From Gammaproteobacteria bacterium (GTDB lineage: Bacteria > Pseudomonadota > Gammaproteobacteria > GCA-001735895), in contig JABHSO010000171.1 in the NCBI GenBank assembly GCA_018669845.1, positions 1 to 62,420 on the forward strand: DNA of 62,420 nucleotides, given 5' to 3'. The position numbers were made by a program, and so were the translations under genes. Shown piece by piece: positions 19,040-27,353 of this stretch; position 1 is the stretch's first letter; each line of letters begins with the position of its first letter. The notes under the pieces are model-generated. The model saw only the letters and a program-made list of their open reading frames with translations. It was not told the DNA's origin and ran no database searches.

Positions 19040-20059
19040 ATGTCTGAAAAAGAAGTTATCCTGGCTGTAGATGACTCACCACAGAACCTGGATCTTCTAA
19101 AAAACATACTGGTGCCTGAATATACCCTACTGGCGGCAACCCATGGTGAACTTGCGTTACAGCTGATAACAAAGAAAAAACCGGATCTCATTCTGCTTGA
19201 TATCATGATGCCAGGTATGGATGGTTATGAGGTCTGCAGACAGATAAAAAGTAAGAAATCGAGTACACATATTCCAGTGATTTTTGTAACTACGATGACC
19301 GATGATCAGGATGAATCGCTGGGGTTTGCAGCCGGTGCAGTTGATTACATAGTCAAACCGGTGAGTTCAGAGATTGTCCGGGCCAGAGTGAAAACACATC
19401 TGGCACTGGCGAACACACAACGCCAGTGCTTTCGCGAGGTAAAGAAAGCAACAACAGAGTTGATTCAAAACCAACACGATGCTATCGAAATGCTTGGTGA
19501 TGCAGGGCATTACAACGATACAGATACCGGAGTACATATTTGGCGTATGGCCGAGTATGCAGAGATTTTAGCGCGCTCGGTTAACTGGTCCACCGAATTA
19601 CAGCAGAAAATTCGGCTCGCAGCACCAATGCACGACACCGGCAAGATAGGAATTCCAGATGAGGTTTTGAAAGCACCGAGAAAATTGACTTCAGATGAAT
19701 TCGATATTATGAAGTCACATACTACTATAGGCCATAAAATTTTACGCAGGAGTAAAACCGAGCTTTTTAAGATGGCTGCAGAAATAGCCTGGTGTCATCA
19801 CGAAAAATGGGATGGTTCCGGTTATCCGCGCGGACTAAAGGGAGAGGATATTCCTGAATCTGCGCGTATCGTAGCTATTGCTGTATTCGACGCATTGACC
19901 ATGAAACGTCCTTACAAGGAACCATGGCCTGTAGAGAAAGCGATAAACCTGTTGCGTAAAGATGCAGGAAGTCATTTCGATCCAAAGCTTGTAAAAGCAT
20001 TCATTCACGTAATTGATGAAGTAATTACTGTGCATGAGCGTTGGAATCAATCTCGATAA
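19040..20059 (+). CDS. HD-GYP response regulator, cyclic-di-GMP phosphodiesterase
   Basis: RpfG-type protein of 339 residues that should hydrolyse cyclic-di-GMP when phosphorylated. The receiver domain (about 1-122) has the acidic pair D11/D12, phosphoacceptor D54 (LLDIMMPG) and K106 (VKP). The HD-GYP domain (about 150-330) keeps MHDTGKIGIPD (H198/D199) and HHEKWDGSGYP (253-263), plus ALTMKRPYKEPW. All catalytic residues are present. It faces the degenerate kinase at 17078-18697, which may modulate it. The remnant at 1430-1822 is a decayed relative. Confidence 0.92.
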   Translation: MSEKEVILAVDDSPQNLDLLKNILVPEYTLLAATHGELALQLITKKKPDLILLDIMMPGMDGYEVCRQIKSKKSSTHIPVIFVTTMTDDQDESLGFAAGAVDYIVKPVSSEIVRARVKTHLALANTQRQCFREVKKATTELIQNQHDAIEMLGDAGHYNDTDTGVHIWRMAEYAEILARSVNWSTELQQKIRLAAPMHDTGKIGIPDEVLKAPRKLTSDEFDIMKSHTTIGHKILRRSKTELFKMAAEIAWCHHEKWDGSGYPRGLKGEDIPESARIVAIAVFDALTMKRPYKEPWPVEKAINLLRKDAGSHFDPKLVKAFIHVIDEVITVHERWNQSR

Positions 20060-20243
20060 TCATACTAAGGAAAAATGGTAATCATATTCTGATAAGTCGG
20101 GTATATGAGGGTATTGTCAAGTTGATAGCTACCCTCCAACAGGAACGTTTATTTTGTAAGTAAGCCTTAACCCTTTGATTATATAAGATATCAAATCCAG
20201 TTTAGCCTGTGACTTTACAAATTATTAATTGATCAGAACTTTC

Positions 20244-20789
20244 TTAATGCTTTTTGCGGCGTTTTTTCCTGGCATGATGGCTGCCGGTAGATTGTCTCCC
20301 CGATAACTTATCTTTCTTTTGCTGAATTTTCTTTTTTCGACGTTTCTCGAGTTTAACCGCGAGGAAGCTAATGAAGATTAAACCAGCCAATGGATAAATC
20401 CAGGAAGGTATGCCAAAACGAGTAATGGCACCTTCTATAAATTTTCCATCAACAAAATTTGCCTGGTGTGTTCGCAAGGTGTCTGCGTTATCTGTATCAA
20501 AAGTTACCTTCAACTCAGCTTCGTTGTCACCAGTACGAAGCCTAAGAATTTGATGGTTATCTGAATCGTGCAATTTAAGTTTTAAAGAGTACAAACCCGC
20601 AGCATCAGTTTTACCAATTTCTAATAAAAGCCTACCTTTGTAGACCTTTACTTCCTGATTAGCTATGCCCTGATCATTTTCATCAAGAATATAGCCTTGA
20701 ATATTATAACGATGATTAACTTCGCCTTCGGCCAATGCATTTGTAAACATCAACAATCCGGTAAGAAATACAGCAATGAAAGTCTTCAT
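20244..20789 (-). CDS. membrane-anchored protein with carboxypeptidase-regulatory-like domain
   Basis: The ATG at 20789 gives 181 residues with a signal peptide (about 1-21, ending ALAE), whereas the longer frame adds a non-signal sequence. Residues about 28-110 look like a transthyretin/carboxypeptidase-regulatory-like beta domain (YNIQGYILDENDQGIANQEV). A membrane helix follows near 128-148, then a strongly basic cytoplasmic tail with many Lys, Arg and His. The function is unknown. It starts 23 bp after the glutamine amidotransferase gene and is probably its last operon partner. Confidence 0.6.
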   Translation of the reverse strand: MKTFIAVFLTGLLMFTNALAEGEVNHRYNIQGYILDENDQGIANQEVKVYKGRLLLEIGKTDAAGLYSLKLKLHDSDNHQILRLRTGDNEAELKVTFDTDNADTLRTHQANFVDGKFIEGAITRFGIPSWIYPLAGLIFISFLAVKLEKRRKKKIQQKKDKLSGRQSTGSHHARKKRRKKH

Positions 20790-20811
20790 GAAAATATATA
20801 CCCCTTTTTTA

Positions 20812-21681
20812 TTAGTCAGCTCTATTATCAATGAAGCGTAACCAGTTACGCAATTCAACCTGACGTATTTGTGGATCAATGATGTCATCACCCACTTTAA
20901 GTCGCTCACGCAGTTCCACAGAATCGGGATTTTCATACAGAGCTTTCATATCTGCAGCATAGTTTGCTACAGCTTCTTCATCAGGAAAATGTCCTTCTTT
21001 GACAAGCGCCACGGCTCTGGCTGCGATCAAACGACCCATTTCATGCAAGTTATATTCAGGATGGTATTGAGTTCCCCAGAAAGCAGCATCTCCATTTTCC
21101 AGCACAGCGGCCTGAATCGACGTATGTTTATTTCCACCTAAAGAAACCGTTCCTTCTGGCAAGCTTTTAACTTCATCCAGATGCATGATAAAAGCATCAA
21201 ACTTTTCAGGTTTCCCTGCAAGCATCGGTGATGTCTTAGCTTCATCATTCAACTTTATGCCACGAGCTATTCCCCATTCTCGACCATTGGGATTCACTGC
21301 CACTTCACCACCGCCCACCAGAGCTGCCATCTGAATACCCCAGCAACTACCAAAACTGATAGCACCCGAATTCATTAGAGTTTTCGCAAATGCAATCTGT
21401 CCTGATACACGTGGATCATCCACGTGATAAACAGTAAGATCCGACCCTGTCCACATAAAGCCATCAAAGTCATCAATATTACTGCCCTCTGGCAAAGCAA
21501 ACTCAGGGTCTGCTACGTAAACAATATCCGTTATCGCATGGGGTGCTGCATGCCTTAAAAATTCCAGAAATAGATCATGTGGATGGCCCACATCAGACAG
21601 GTCAAAATTTCTGCGGCTAGCCGCTGGGTAGCAATTAACGATACAAATTCGCAGCTTCGATGTAGTCACTGGTGAAGACAT
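20812..21681 (-). CDS. class I glutamine amidotransferase (GMP-synthase-like)
   Basis: Glutamine amidotransferase-like protein of 289 residues. The nucleophile elbow GSCWGIQ (Cys near residue 108) and the catalytic QYHPEY (His near 214) are present, so glutaminase-type hydrolysis is plausible. It has no synthase domain; such stand-alone proteins act on gamma-glutamyl compounds or small peptides. Its ATG overlaps the stop of the GDPD gene upstream (TAATG-type), implying coupled translation. Confidence 0.82.
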   Translation of the reverse strand: MSSPVTTSKLRICIVNCYPAASRRNFDLSDVGHPHDLFLEFLRHAAPHAITDIVYVADPEFALPEGSNIDDFDGFMWTGSDLTVYHVDDPRVSGQIAFAKTLMNSGAISFGSCWGIQMAALVGGGEVAVNPNGREWGIARGIKLNDEAKTSPMLAGKPEKFDAFIMHLDEVKSLPEGTVSLGGNKHTSIQAAVLENGDAAFWGTQYHPEYNLHEMGRLIAARAVALVKEGHFPDEEAVANYAADMKALYENPDSVELRERLKVGDDIIDPQIRQVELRNWLRFIDNRAD

Positions 21682-22475
21682 TATTTTGGTACTCGCTGTG
21701 GAAAATCAGTAATAAGACCTGTTACGCCAATCTCTATGAGAGTCTTGATCATCGCTTCATCATTGACGGTATAAGGGTTAAGTTTATGTCCCTGATCTAC
21801 CTGCATTTTGAATTGATCGATCGAAAGACGGGTATGACGAGGATTAAAAGTATCGAAAAATGAATCGCTGAAATCCATTGGATCTTCAGGAAAAAGACCC
21901 AGAATAGCCTGAACTTTAAATTCTGGTCTGCACTGCTTGAGAGTTTTCAGCCAATCAAACCGGGCTGAAGAAAATAACAGGTGATCAGGTCCAATACCAA
22001 CCTCATCCGCCAGCTCTAGAACTGCACTGACCACATCAAAATTATGATTGGGTTCAGGCTGAGCTTTTAGTTCAAGATTCAGAAACCAGTTCAGCTTCAG
22101 TGTTAATTCAAAAGCCTCTCTTAGCATGGGTACTTTTTCACCGACATAAGCGACCAGTTCCTGATTTTCAACAGCTCCTACTGCAACCTGACCAAATGGA
22201 TCATCACGTTCAAACCAGGAACCCGCATCGAGCGATCTGATTTCTGCCAATGTATAGGTAGAAAATGCTGCTGGAACACGTTCAGGGAAAACTTCAGCAA
22301 CATTAGTCGTTCGCATCATTGCATCATCATGCATTAATACCAATTTATGATCGGCTGTAACTGCAACATCTGTCTCCCACAAATCTGCACCAAGATTGTG
22401 TGCCCTACGAGCTGAAGCCAGGGTATTCTCAGGCGCAAGACTCCTTGCACCCCTGTGAGCAATGACAGTAACCAT
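21681..22475 (-). CDS. glycerophosphodiester phosphodiesterase (UgpQ-like)
   Basis: GDPD-family enzyme of 264 residues. HRGARSLAPENTLAS (about 7-21), ETDVAVTADHKLVLMHD (about 38-54) and NLELKAQPEPN (about 124) carry the catalytic histidines and metal ligands. There is no signal peptide, so it is probably cytoplasmic. It is the first gene of a coupled set with the glutamine amidotransferase and the anchored protein downstream. Together with ugpBAEC and the other GDPD it gives the cell duplicate capacity for phospholipid-headgroup salvage. Confidence 0.87.
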   Translation of the reverse strand: MVTVIAHRGARSLAPENTLASARRAHNLGADLWETDVAVTADHKLVLMHDDAMMRTTNVAEVFPERVPAAFSTYTLAEIRSLDAGSWFERDDPFGQVAVGAVENQELVAYVGEKVPMLREAFELTLKLNWFLNLELKAQPEPNHNFDVVSAVLELADEVGIGPDHLLFSSARFDWLKTLKQCRPEFKVQAILGLFPEDPMDFSDSFFDTFNPRHTRLSIDQFKMQVDQGHKLNPYTVNDEAMIKTLIEIGVTGLITDFPQRVPK

Positions 22476-22590
22476 GTTGTAAACATCTATCCAGTATTCA
22501 ATATTATTATTGTGACGATACTGTAATCAGACACAGCAATTTTGACAACTATTTGTTGTGAACATTTTTATTATCTTAAAAATAGTTTTT

Positions 22591-22650
22591 TGTAGGGTGC
22601 TCCATTAAATTTCAGTACCAACGCCAATGGTGCGAGCGGCTCACCCTACC
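22591..22650. repeat. TGTAGGGTGCGC-family palindromic element, diverged copy
   Basis: TGTAGGGTGCTCCATTAAAT (22591-22610) and ATGGTGCGAGCGGCTCACCC (22627-22646) are the imperfect outer arms of the roughly 65-bp family seen at 50879 and 34650, including the inner AGTACCAACGCCAATGG. The arms have several mismatches, so this copy is older. It lies upstream of the GDPD gene and downstream of the DASS gene. Confidence 0.75.
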
Positions 22651-22683
22651 CACATCTTTGACCAGGGATCTGTAACTAATAAG

Positions 22684-24015
22684 CTAAACCAAAAACCAGA
22701 TGCCACTGGCCATTAATAGAGTCATGGTTAAATTAAGGACCAGCCCCACTTTCATCATTTGTTGTTGAGGCACTAAACCCGACCCAAATACGATGGCATT
22801 TGGCGGCGTTGCAACCGGCAACATGAATGCACAGGAAGCAGCAACTGCAATCAAAATAGCAATTAATTCCGGTTGCATATCAAACGATTGAGCAACCGCT
22901 ATAAACACAGGGATCAGTAAAGCACTACTGGCAGTATTACTCGCTACTTCCGTTAGCATTACGACCATACCGGTCAGGGCAAGTAGAAATACAATTAATG
23001 GCGCATGTTCCAGTCCTGCAATCATCTGTTGCCCTAAAAATTCACTGGCACCAGTTGTTTGTAAAATGGCTGACAAGGTTAAACCTCCGCCAAAAAGAAT
23101 TAACACACCCCAGTCCGCACTTTGCTGTAAATCTTTCCAGCTTATAAGGCGCAAAACTGCCAGCTGAATAATGGCAAAGAGAGCTACTAAAGAGTCAAAA
23201 TCTTTTTGTATACCAAACCAGGCTGATAAAGGTTTGCTGAATAACCAGCCACAAACAGTGATTAAAAATACCAGCAACGTCAACTTTTGCTGAACTGTTA
23301 AAGGTTCTAGTTTTGTTTCACTATCAAAACTGAAATTCAAATCCGGTTTAAAAAACCAGAACAATATAACTATAACCAGGGGGAACATAATGATTACTGT
23401 TGGTAATCCAAACTGTAACCATTCAACAAAACTGATGCCCGTATTGGCAGCGGCGATGGCATTTGGAGGGCTACCTACCAGGGTCCCTATTCCTCCTATA
23501 TTTGCCGAATAAGCTATACCCAGTAAAACAAACCAGTAACTGGATTTATTCTGCTGGTAATTCAGTTTTGATAAAAGTCCCAGAGCAAGAGGAAGCATCA
23601 TGGCTGCAGTTGCTGTATTCGAAATCCACATTGAGGTAAAAGCAGTCGATATAAAAATCATCCAGATTGCCAGCCTGACCCTGCCTTTTGCCAATACGAT
23701 GATCAGACTGGCAATACGACTATCCAAACCCTGTTTATGCAAGGCACTGGCCAGTGCAAAACCTCCTAGAAACAAATAAATAATTGGATGAGCGAACTGA
23801 CTAAGTGCTTGCTTAACTTCAAAAATACCGGTTAGAACTGCCAGTAATGGAACCAGTAATGCGGTCACAGAAACATGGAAAGTTTCAGTCATCCATAAAA
23901 CGGCTATCAGGGTTAATAAAGATAATCCAATGCGTAGTTCATAAACTTGATCTACGAGCAAATAAACAACAAGGGATAATCCAATAGAGATCGATAATGT
24001 TAAATAGGTTTTCAA
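22684..24015 (-). CDS. SLC13/DASS family anion:sodium symporter
   Basis: Integral-membrane transporter of the divalent anion:Na+ symporter family, 443 residues with about 11-12 hydrophobic segments. Both SNT-type signatures are present: ISNTATAAMMLP near residue 130 and VASNTASSALLIP near 357, each followed by a helical hairpin. ATPPNAIVFGSG near 401 is also typical. The substrate could be a dicarboxylate, citrate or sulfate. It precedes no obvious partner gene. Confidence 0.85.
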   Translation of the reverse strand: MKTYLTLSISIGLSLVVYLLVDQVYELRIGLSLLTLIAVLWMTETFHVSVTALLVPLLAVLTGIFEVKQALSQFAHPIIYLFLGGFALASALHKQGLDSRIASLIIVLAKGRVRLAIWMIFISTAFTSMWISNTATAAMMLPLALGLLSKLNYQQNKSSYWFVLLGIAYSANIGGIGTLVGSPPNAIAAANTGISFVEWLQFGLPTVIIMFPLVIVILFWFFKPDLNFSFDSETKLEPLTVQQKLTLLVFLITVCGWLFSKPLSAWFGIQKDFDSLVALFAIIQLAVLRLISWKDLQQSADWGVLILFGGGLTLSAILQTTGASEFLGQQMIAGLEHAPLIVFLLALTGMVVMLTEVASNTASSALLIPVFIAVAQSFDMQPELIAILIAVAASCAFMLPVATPPNAIVFGSGLVPQQQMMKVGLVLNLTMTLLMASGIWFLV

Positions 24016-24040
24016 TGTAGTATTTTTTATTATTGAATAA

Positions 24041-24457
24041 TTAACTGTCCCAGCTTACTTTTGATCGTAAATTCTTTTTCTTTCCTTCGCGGGTTTTACT
24101 GTCCATTCTTTTTTTGCGGGCATTTCTGCTTGGCTTGGTTGATATCCTTTTTTTCTGTACTTTGGTTACTGATTTTATCAGTGCCTGCAATCTGGATAAC
24201 GCATCTTCACGATTTTTTTCCTGAGTCCGGTGGCTTTGCGCTTTTAAAATGATAATGCCTTCTTTGGTAATACGCTTATCAGACAGGTTTAATAACCGAG
24301 TCTTATAAAAATCTGGTAGAGAAGATTTATTGATGTCGAAACGACAGTGAATAGCTGTGGATACTTTATTCACATTCTGGCCGCCAGCACCCTGAGAACG
24401 AATGGCACTGAGCTCTATTTCTGAATCAGCTATGCTGACATTGGTGGAGATTATCAT
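24041..24457 (-). CDS. arfB: alternative ribosome-rescue factor ArfB
   Basis: Peptidyl-tRNA hydrolase that frees ribosomes stalled without a stop codon. The 138 residues show the release-factor catalytic motif GAGGQNVNKVSTAIHCRFD (GGQ at about 25-27) and a highly basic C-terminal tail (KKRMDSKTREGKKKN) that enters the empty mRNA channel. Length and layout match E. coli YaeJ/ArfB (140 residues). Unlike RF1/RF2 it has no codon-recognition domain. Confidence 0.93.
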   Translation of the reverse strand: MIISTNVSIADSEIELSAIRSQGAGGQNVNKVSTAIHCRFDINKSSLPDFYKTRLLNLSDKRITKEGIIILKAQSHRTQEKNREDALSRLQALIKSVTKVQKKRISTKPSRNARKKRMDSKTREGKKKNLRSKVSWDS

Positions 24458-24813
24458 TTTAAAATCTGATTTAAACCATTGCGATTAAATCAGTCACATT
24501 ATATTTGTAGTTAAAACATAGATTTTAGCACATTTTAACTACTTCGAACTTTAGTCATAATCAACATTATTTATAAATGTTGCGCAGGTGTGTACACCCT
24601 TTAAAAAATACCTGCCACAACAAAACATTTAGGATTCTTGGTGGCAGGTAAAGACCACTACAACTTATTTAGTACTTAATGTAACTTCCAGCGTGTTTAG
24701 ATTTTGTTCAATTACAAGGCATTTTTGCACGGAGAATGTGAGCATATAAATATATGTGATCATTCGAGTACAAAAATAACACTGTAATTGGACAAAAGAT
24801 GAATACGCTGATG
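24458..24813. other. intergenic region, 356 bp, with terminator and large palindrome
   Basis: Between arfB and the cytochrome c' operon. It holds a Rho-independent terminator (24603-24650) and most of a 141-bp palindrome (24679-24819). The remaining 145 bp next to arfB is AT-rich and presumably carries the arfB promoter; nothing else was recognised. Confidence 0.5.
24603..24650 (-). terminator. Rho-independent terminator of the cytochrome c' operon
   Basis: On the minus strand, TACCTGCCAC (24650-24641) and GTGGCAGGTA (24618-24609) form a perfect 10-bp stem around a 22-nt loop, directly followed by six T. It is the first T-tailed hairpin after the operon end at 24814. Confidence 0.75.
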
Positions 24814-24819
24814 CTACAT
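24679..24819. repeat. 141-bp imperfect palindrome, MITE-like
   Basis: Arms run from ATGTA (24679-24683) to TACAT (24815-24819). Strong paired blocks include CAGCGT with ACGCTG, TTGTTCAATTACA (24704-24716) with TGTAATTGGACAA (24783-24795), ATTTTTG with CAAAAAT, and a central CATATA/TATATG. Mismatches are scattered. The right end contains the stop codon of the cytochrome gene at 24814. The size and full-length symmetry suggest a small non-autonomous mobile element or a relic of one. Confidence 0.7.
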
Positions 24820-25275
24820 TTCAAGTTCAATTCGATAGGCAGCATGACATCCCACGCAATTTTGCATCAAAACTGATAATTGAATTAACATGTTATCTTT
24901 GTCACCCATATCAGATGCATCCAAAGCTATCTGATCAAATTTGGTATGCGTATCAAAACCTAATTTTTTAAATTTCATCGGCAGTTTACCGACCAGCGAA
25001 CCGGGTACATCACCCTGAGCGGACATGCCTACCTTTCTGGCACTATCTGCTACCAGTTTCATATCATCTTCAGAAACACCTTTAACAATTTTTTGAACAG
25101 TATCTAAAAATGCTCTCATCTCACCGAGCACCATGTCTCTTTCACCCGCATTTAACTGGATGGCCAGGCGCCCATCTGTGCTTTCTGTTGTACTTCCCTG
25201 AATCATGAACTTATAAAATCCACCACCAATAACCAGTAATAACAAAATAATGATGGCTGTTAATATTTTATTCAC
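24814..25275 (-). CDS. cytochrome c'-like heme protein, membrane-anchored
   Basis: A 153-residue protein with an N-terminal hydrophobic anchor or signal (about 5-25), a helical body, and one heme-c site CVGCH near residue 142, very close to the C-terminus. That layout is characteristic of the four-helix cytochrome c' fold. Its last codons (ELEM, stop) lie in a large palindrome. Distal gene of a three-gene operon with an outer-membrane protein and a second C-terminal CVGCH protein. Related cytochromes bind NO or transfer electrons; the ligand here is unknown. Confidence 0.75.
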   Translation of the reverse strand: MNKILTAIIILLLLVIGGGFYKFMIQGSTTESTDGRLAIQLNAGERDMVLGEMRAFLDTVQKIVKGVSEDDMKLVADSARKVGMSAQGDVPGSLVGKLPMKFKKLGFDTHTKFDQIALDASDMGDKDNMLIQLSVLMQNCVGCHAAYRIELEM

Positions 25276-25396
25276 AGGAAATCCTCTTCAAAAAATTTTA
25301 TTCCAATTAAAATTCGCCAGATAATTCTCTTTCCTACTGGAATTTTGTAGAAAAAAGAATACCTGACGATAATCGTTAAGCTATCAAATAGCCTGT

Positions 25397-26554
25397 TTAG
25401 AAAAATGCATTACGCCAGCTAACCATTAAACTCTGATCATGATCTACCTGAACTCCATTACGGTCTTGTGAAAGAGGCTTTGCAATTTCAATGCTCAGAT
25501 TATGAGCCGGTGCATACATCCAGTTCACACCCAGAGCAATTTCTGTTCTGGTTCCACCGTAATTGTCAGTATTAGCGCCCAATCCAGGTCCATAAATTTT
25601 AGGATCAATGCCTTTTATTGTACCTTGCTGTTCATGGCGAAGTCTTACATTACCGTTCAACGTAGGCTCCCAGGCATAACTCAACCAGGTTGTAGCTTCG
25701 TGTTTATCACCATAACGCCATCCTTCACTGTTTTCATCTTCCAGTGGAATCGTGCCGAGATATTGTGCACCCCAACCCCATTTTTTATCCTTTCCCCAAT
25801 AGGCTAAACCCACCAGTGCATCCCAGGTACCTGAACCCAGCTGCATGCCGTAAGCTAAACGTGCTTTTACTCTGGTATTCATCGGTGTTAGCTGAACATC
25901 TTCTTCCTCGATACTACCTGTCGGTGCACTCAATACAGCATCAATAACTATGTTATGGTCATTTCCAGCACTGTTATAAAGTTTATACAGGACTCCAAAT
26001 TTAACATCTCCAATACCATCTGTAGTGACCGTATTTGTACCCAGACTCATGGTAGGAGCACCACCAGCAAAAGTTTCTAAAACGGTCTTCTTCTTGATCA
26101 GAGGTATTAAACCAACCAGAGCAACCTTGTCACCGATCGCATAGTTAACAAATGGAAAAGCAACATCTGCTTCCGCACTCAGAGGAACAACCCGTAGTGT
26201 AGGTGGCTGCATTGGATCACCAAAAAAAGGATTTGGTGCAGTCAAAACTGTCTGTTGCGCAGAAATCGAATCACTGCCTTCCAGCAAACCACTGAACTTA
26301 TGTTTCTGATAATTTATACCGGTAACAAACTGTCCTTTTTCAGGAAAAGCATAAACACCAAACAGTCCAGATGGTGGTGGAACAGGCAACTGTTTTCTCA
26401 TTGCCCGCATTTTTTTGATATCTTTAGACAGTTGAACACGTTTTTTATACGCCTCAGCAGCCGCTTTTTCCTCATCACTTGCAGCAAATAATTGAGTTGG
26501 TGCCGCCAGGGATAGCACAATACCAGCTGATACTAAAATAGCACTGTAATTCAT
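25397..26554 (-). CDS. outer-membrane beta-barrel protein of the cytochrome c' operon
   Basis: A 385-residue protein with a signal peptide (about 1-24, ending LFAA), a short Lys/Arg-rich helix (about 26-55), then many alternating amphipathic strands, and a C-terminal Phe (WRNAFF) as usual in outer-membrane barrels. It resembles transporter-like proteins of the MetA-pathway/phenol type, but the family is uncertain. It lies between two heme proteins, so it may be a conduit or porin linked to periplasmic electron transfer. Confidence 0.65.
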   Translation of the reverse strand: MNYSAILVSAGIVLSLAAPTQLFAASDEEKAAAEAYKKRVQLSKDIKKMRAMRKQLPVPPPSGLFGVYAFPEKGQFVTGINYQKHKFSGLLEGSDSISAQQTVLTAPNPFFGDPMQPPTLRVVPLSAEADVAFPFVNYAIGDKVALVGLIPLIKKKTVLETFAGGAPTMSLGTNTVTTDGIGDVKFGVLYKLYNSAGNDHNIVIDAVLSAPTGSIEEEDVQLTPMNTRVKARLAYGMQLGSGTWDALVGLAYWGKDKKWGWGAQYLGTIPLEDENSEGWRYGDKHEATTWLSYAWEPTLNGNVRLRHEQQGTIKGIDPKIYGPGLGANTDNYGGTRTEIALGVNWMYAPAHNLSIEIAKPLSQDRNGVQVDHDQSLMVSWRNAFF

Positions 26555-26581
26555 AGCATTCTCCAGATTAGGTAAGATGGA

Positions 26582-27172
26582 TTATTTCAGCAGGTCAGAT
26601 GCACCAGGCAACGAACGGAAAACAGCATGACAACCGACACAACCTGAAGTGATTTGACCTAGCAGTGAGGCCGCAGTACCCATATCGCCAGCTTCTGCCG
26701 CATCAGCCAGCTTGTTTGCATTTCCTTCAACACTGTCATTAAAACCTTCAAGAACAGCTAGACGGTCATCAGAAATATTCTCCATACCCATGTAAGGCAG
26801 CAGACCGCCAACAGGTATACGATGATTCGCAAGACGACGTGCACTATCAGCAGTCATTTCTACGCTATCAGTCATGATGCCCATCGTCATGCTCTGGAAA
26901 TCAGCTAACACTTCTAACATGACCTGGCGTAATGTCGCTTTATCACTGTAACGGCTGTGCATGGCCAGAATTGCCATCAAGGACATTTTAGTATCTGTTG
27001 ATAATGCTTTTACCTTGTCCTGTAACTCTGGCTTCATTAACTCGATTTGACCTTGCAGAAGTTTTTTCAACTCTGCCATGCCATTGTCAGCACTTGCAGT
27101 ACCCGACATCATCAAACTTGCGCCAATAACAAGCCCGAAAAATTTGGAAATCAATTTATTACGTTGTGACAT
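26582..27172 (-). CDS. periplasmic cytochrome c'-like heme protein
   Basis: First gene of the three-gene operon. It has 196 residues with a signal peptide (about 1-28, ending TASA), an all-helical body, and a single CVGCH near residue 181 followed by AVFRSLPG. The C-terminal heme site again fits the cytochrome c' fold, with an extended N-terminal part. The gene pair around the barrel protein looks like an ancient duplication followed by strong divergence. An AGGAGAAAAGTAC ribosome site precedes the start. Confidence 0.72.
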   Translation of the reverse strand: MSQRNKLISKFFGLVIGASLMMSGTASADNGMAELKKLLQGQIELMKPELQDKVKALSTDTKMSLMAILAMHSRYSDKATLRQVMLEVLADFQSMTMGIMTDSVEMTADSARRLANHRIPVGGLLPYMGMENISDDRLAVLEGFNDSVEGNANKLADAAEAGDMGTAASLLGQITSGCVGCHAVFRSLPGASDLLK

Positions 27173-27289
27173 GTACTTTTCTCCTAAGAATTTTTTTAAT
27201 CATGTTTTTTCTGTTATCGTTTACCTGAAGCTTGAGCTTCGATATGCCATACATACTAAAAAAACAGTTTGTCTATTTAATTTCTCAGT

Positions 27290-27327
27290 TGTAACAAGCT
27301 GTAATGAAATTGTTTCAAAACTGTAAC
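27290..27327. promoter_or_regulatory. four phased TGTAAC-like repeats, candidate OmpR-type operator
   Basis: TGTAAC (27290), TGTAAT (27300), TGTTTC (27311) and TGTAAC (27322) start 10, 11 and 11 bp apart, that is one helical turn, all in the same orientation. This is the pattern bound by OmpR/PhoB-family regulators as head-to-tail dimers. The array ends 27 bp before the regulator start and also lies upstream of the divergent cytochrome operon, so it could govern both. Confidence 0.6.
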
Positions 27328-27353
27328 AATGATGAATTTGACTCTAAAACATA

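Noticed and set aside
18970..19047. 25-codon frame overlapping the HD-GYP start as ATGTCTGA, possible leader peptide
   Set aside because: No ribosome site upstream, AT-rich composition, and a frame of this length is common by chance.
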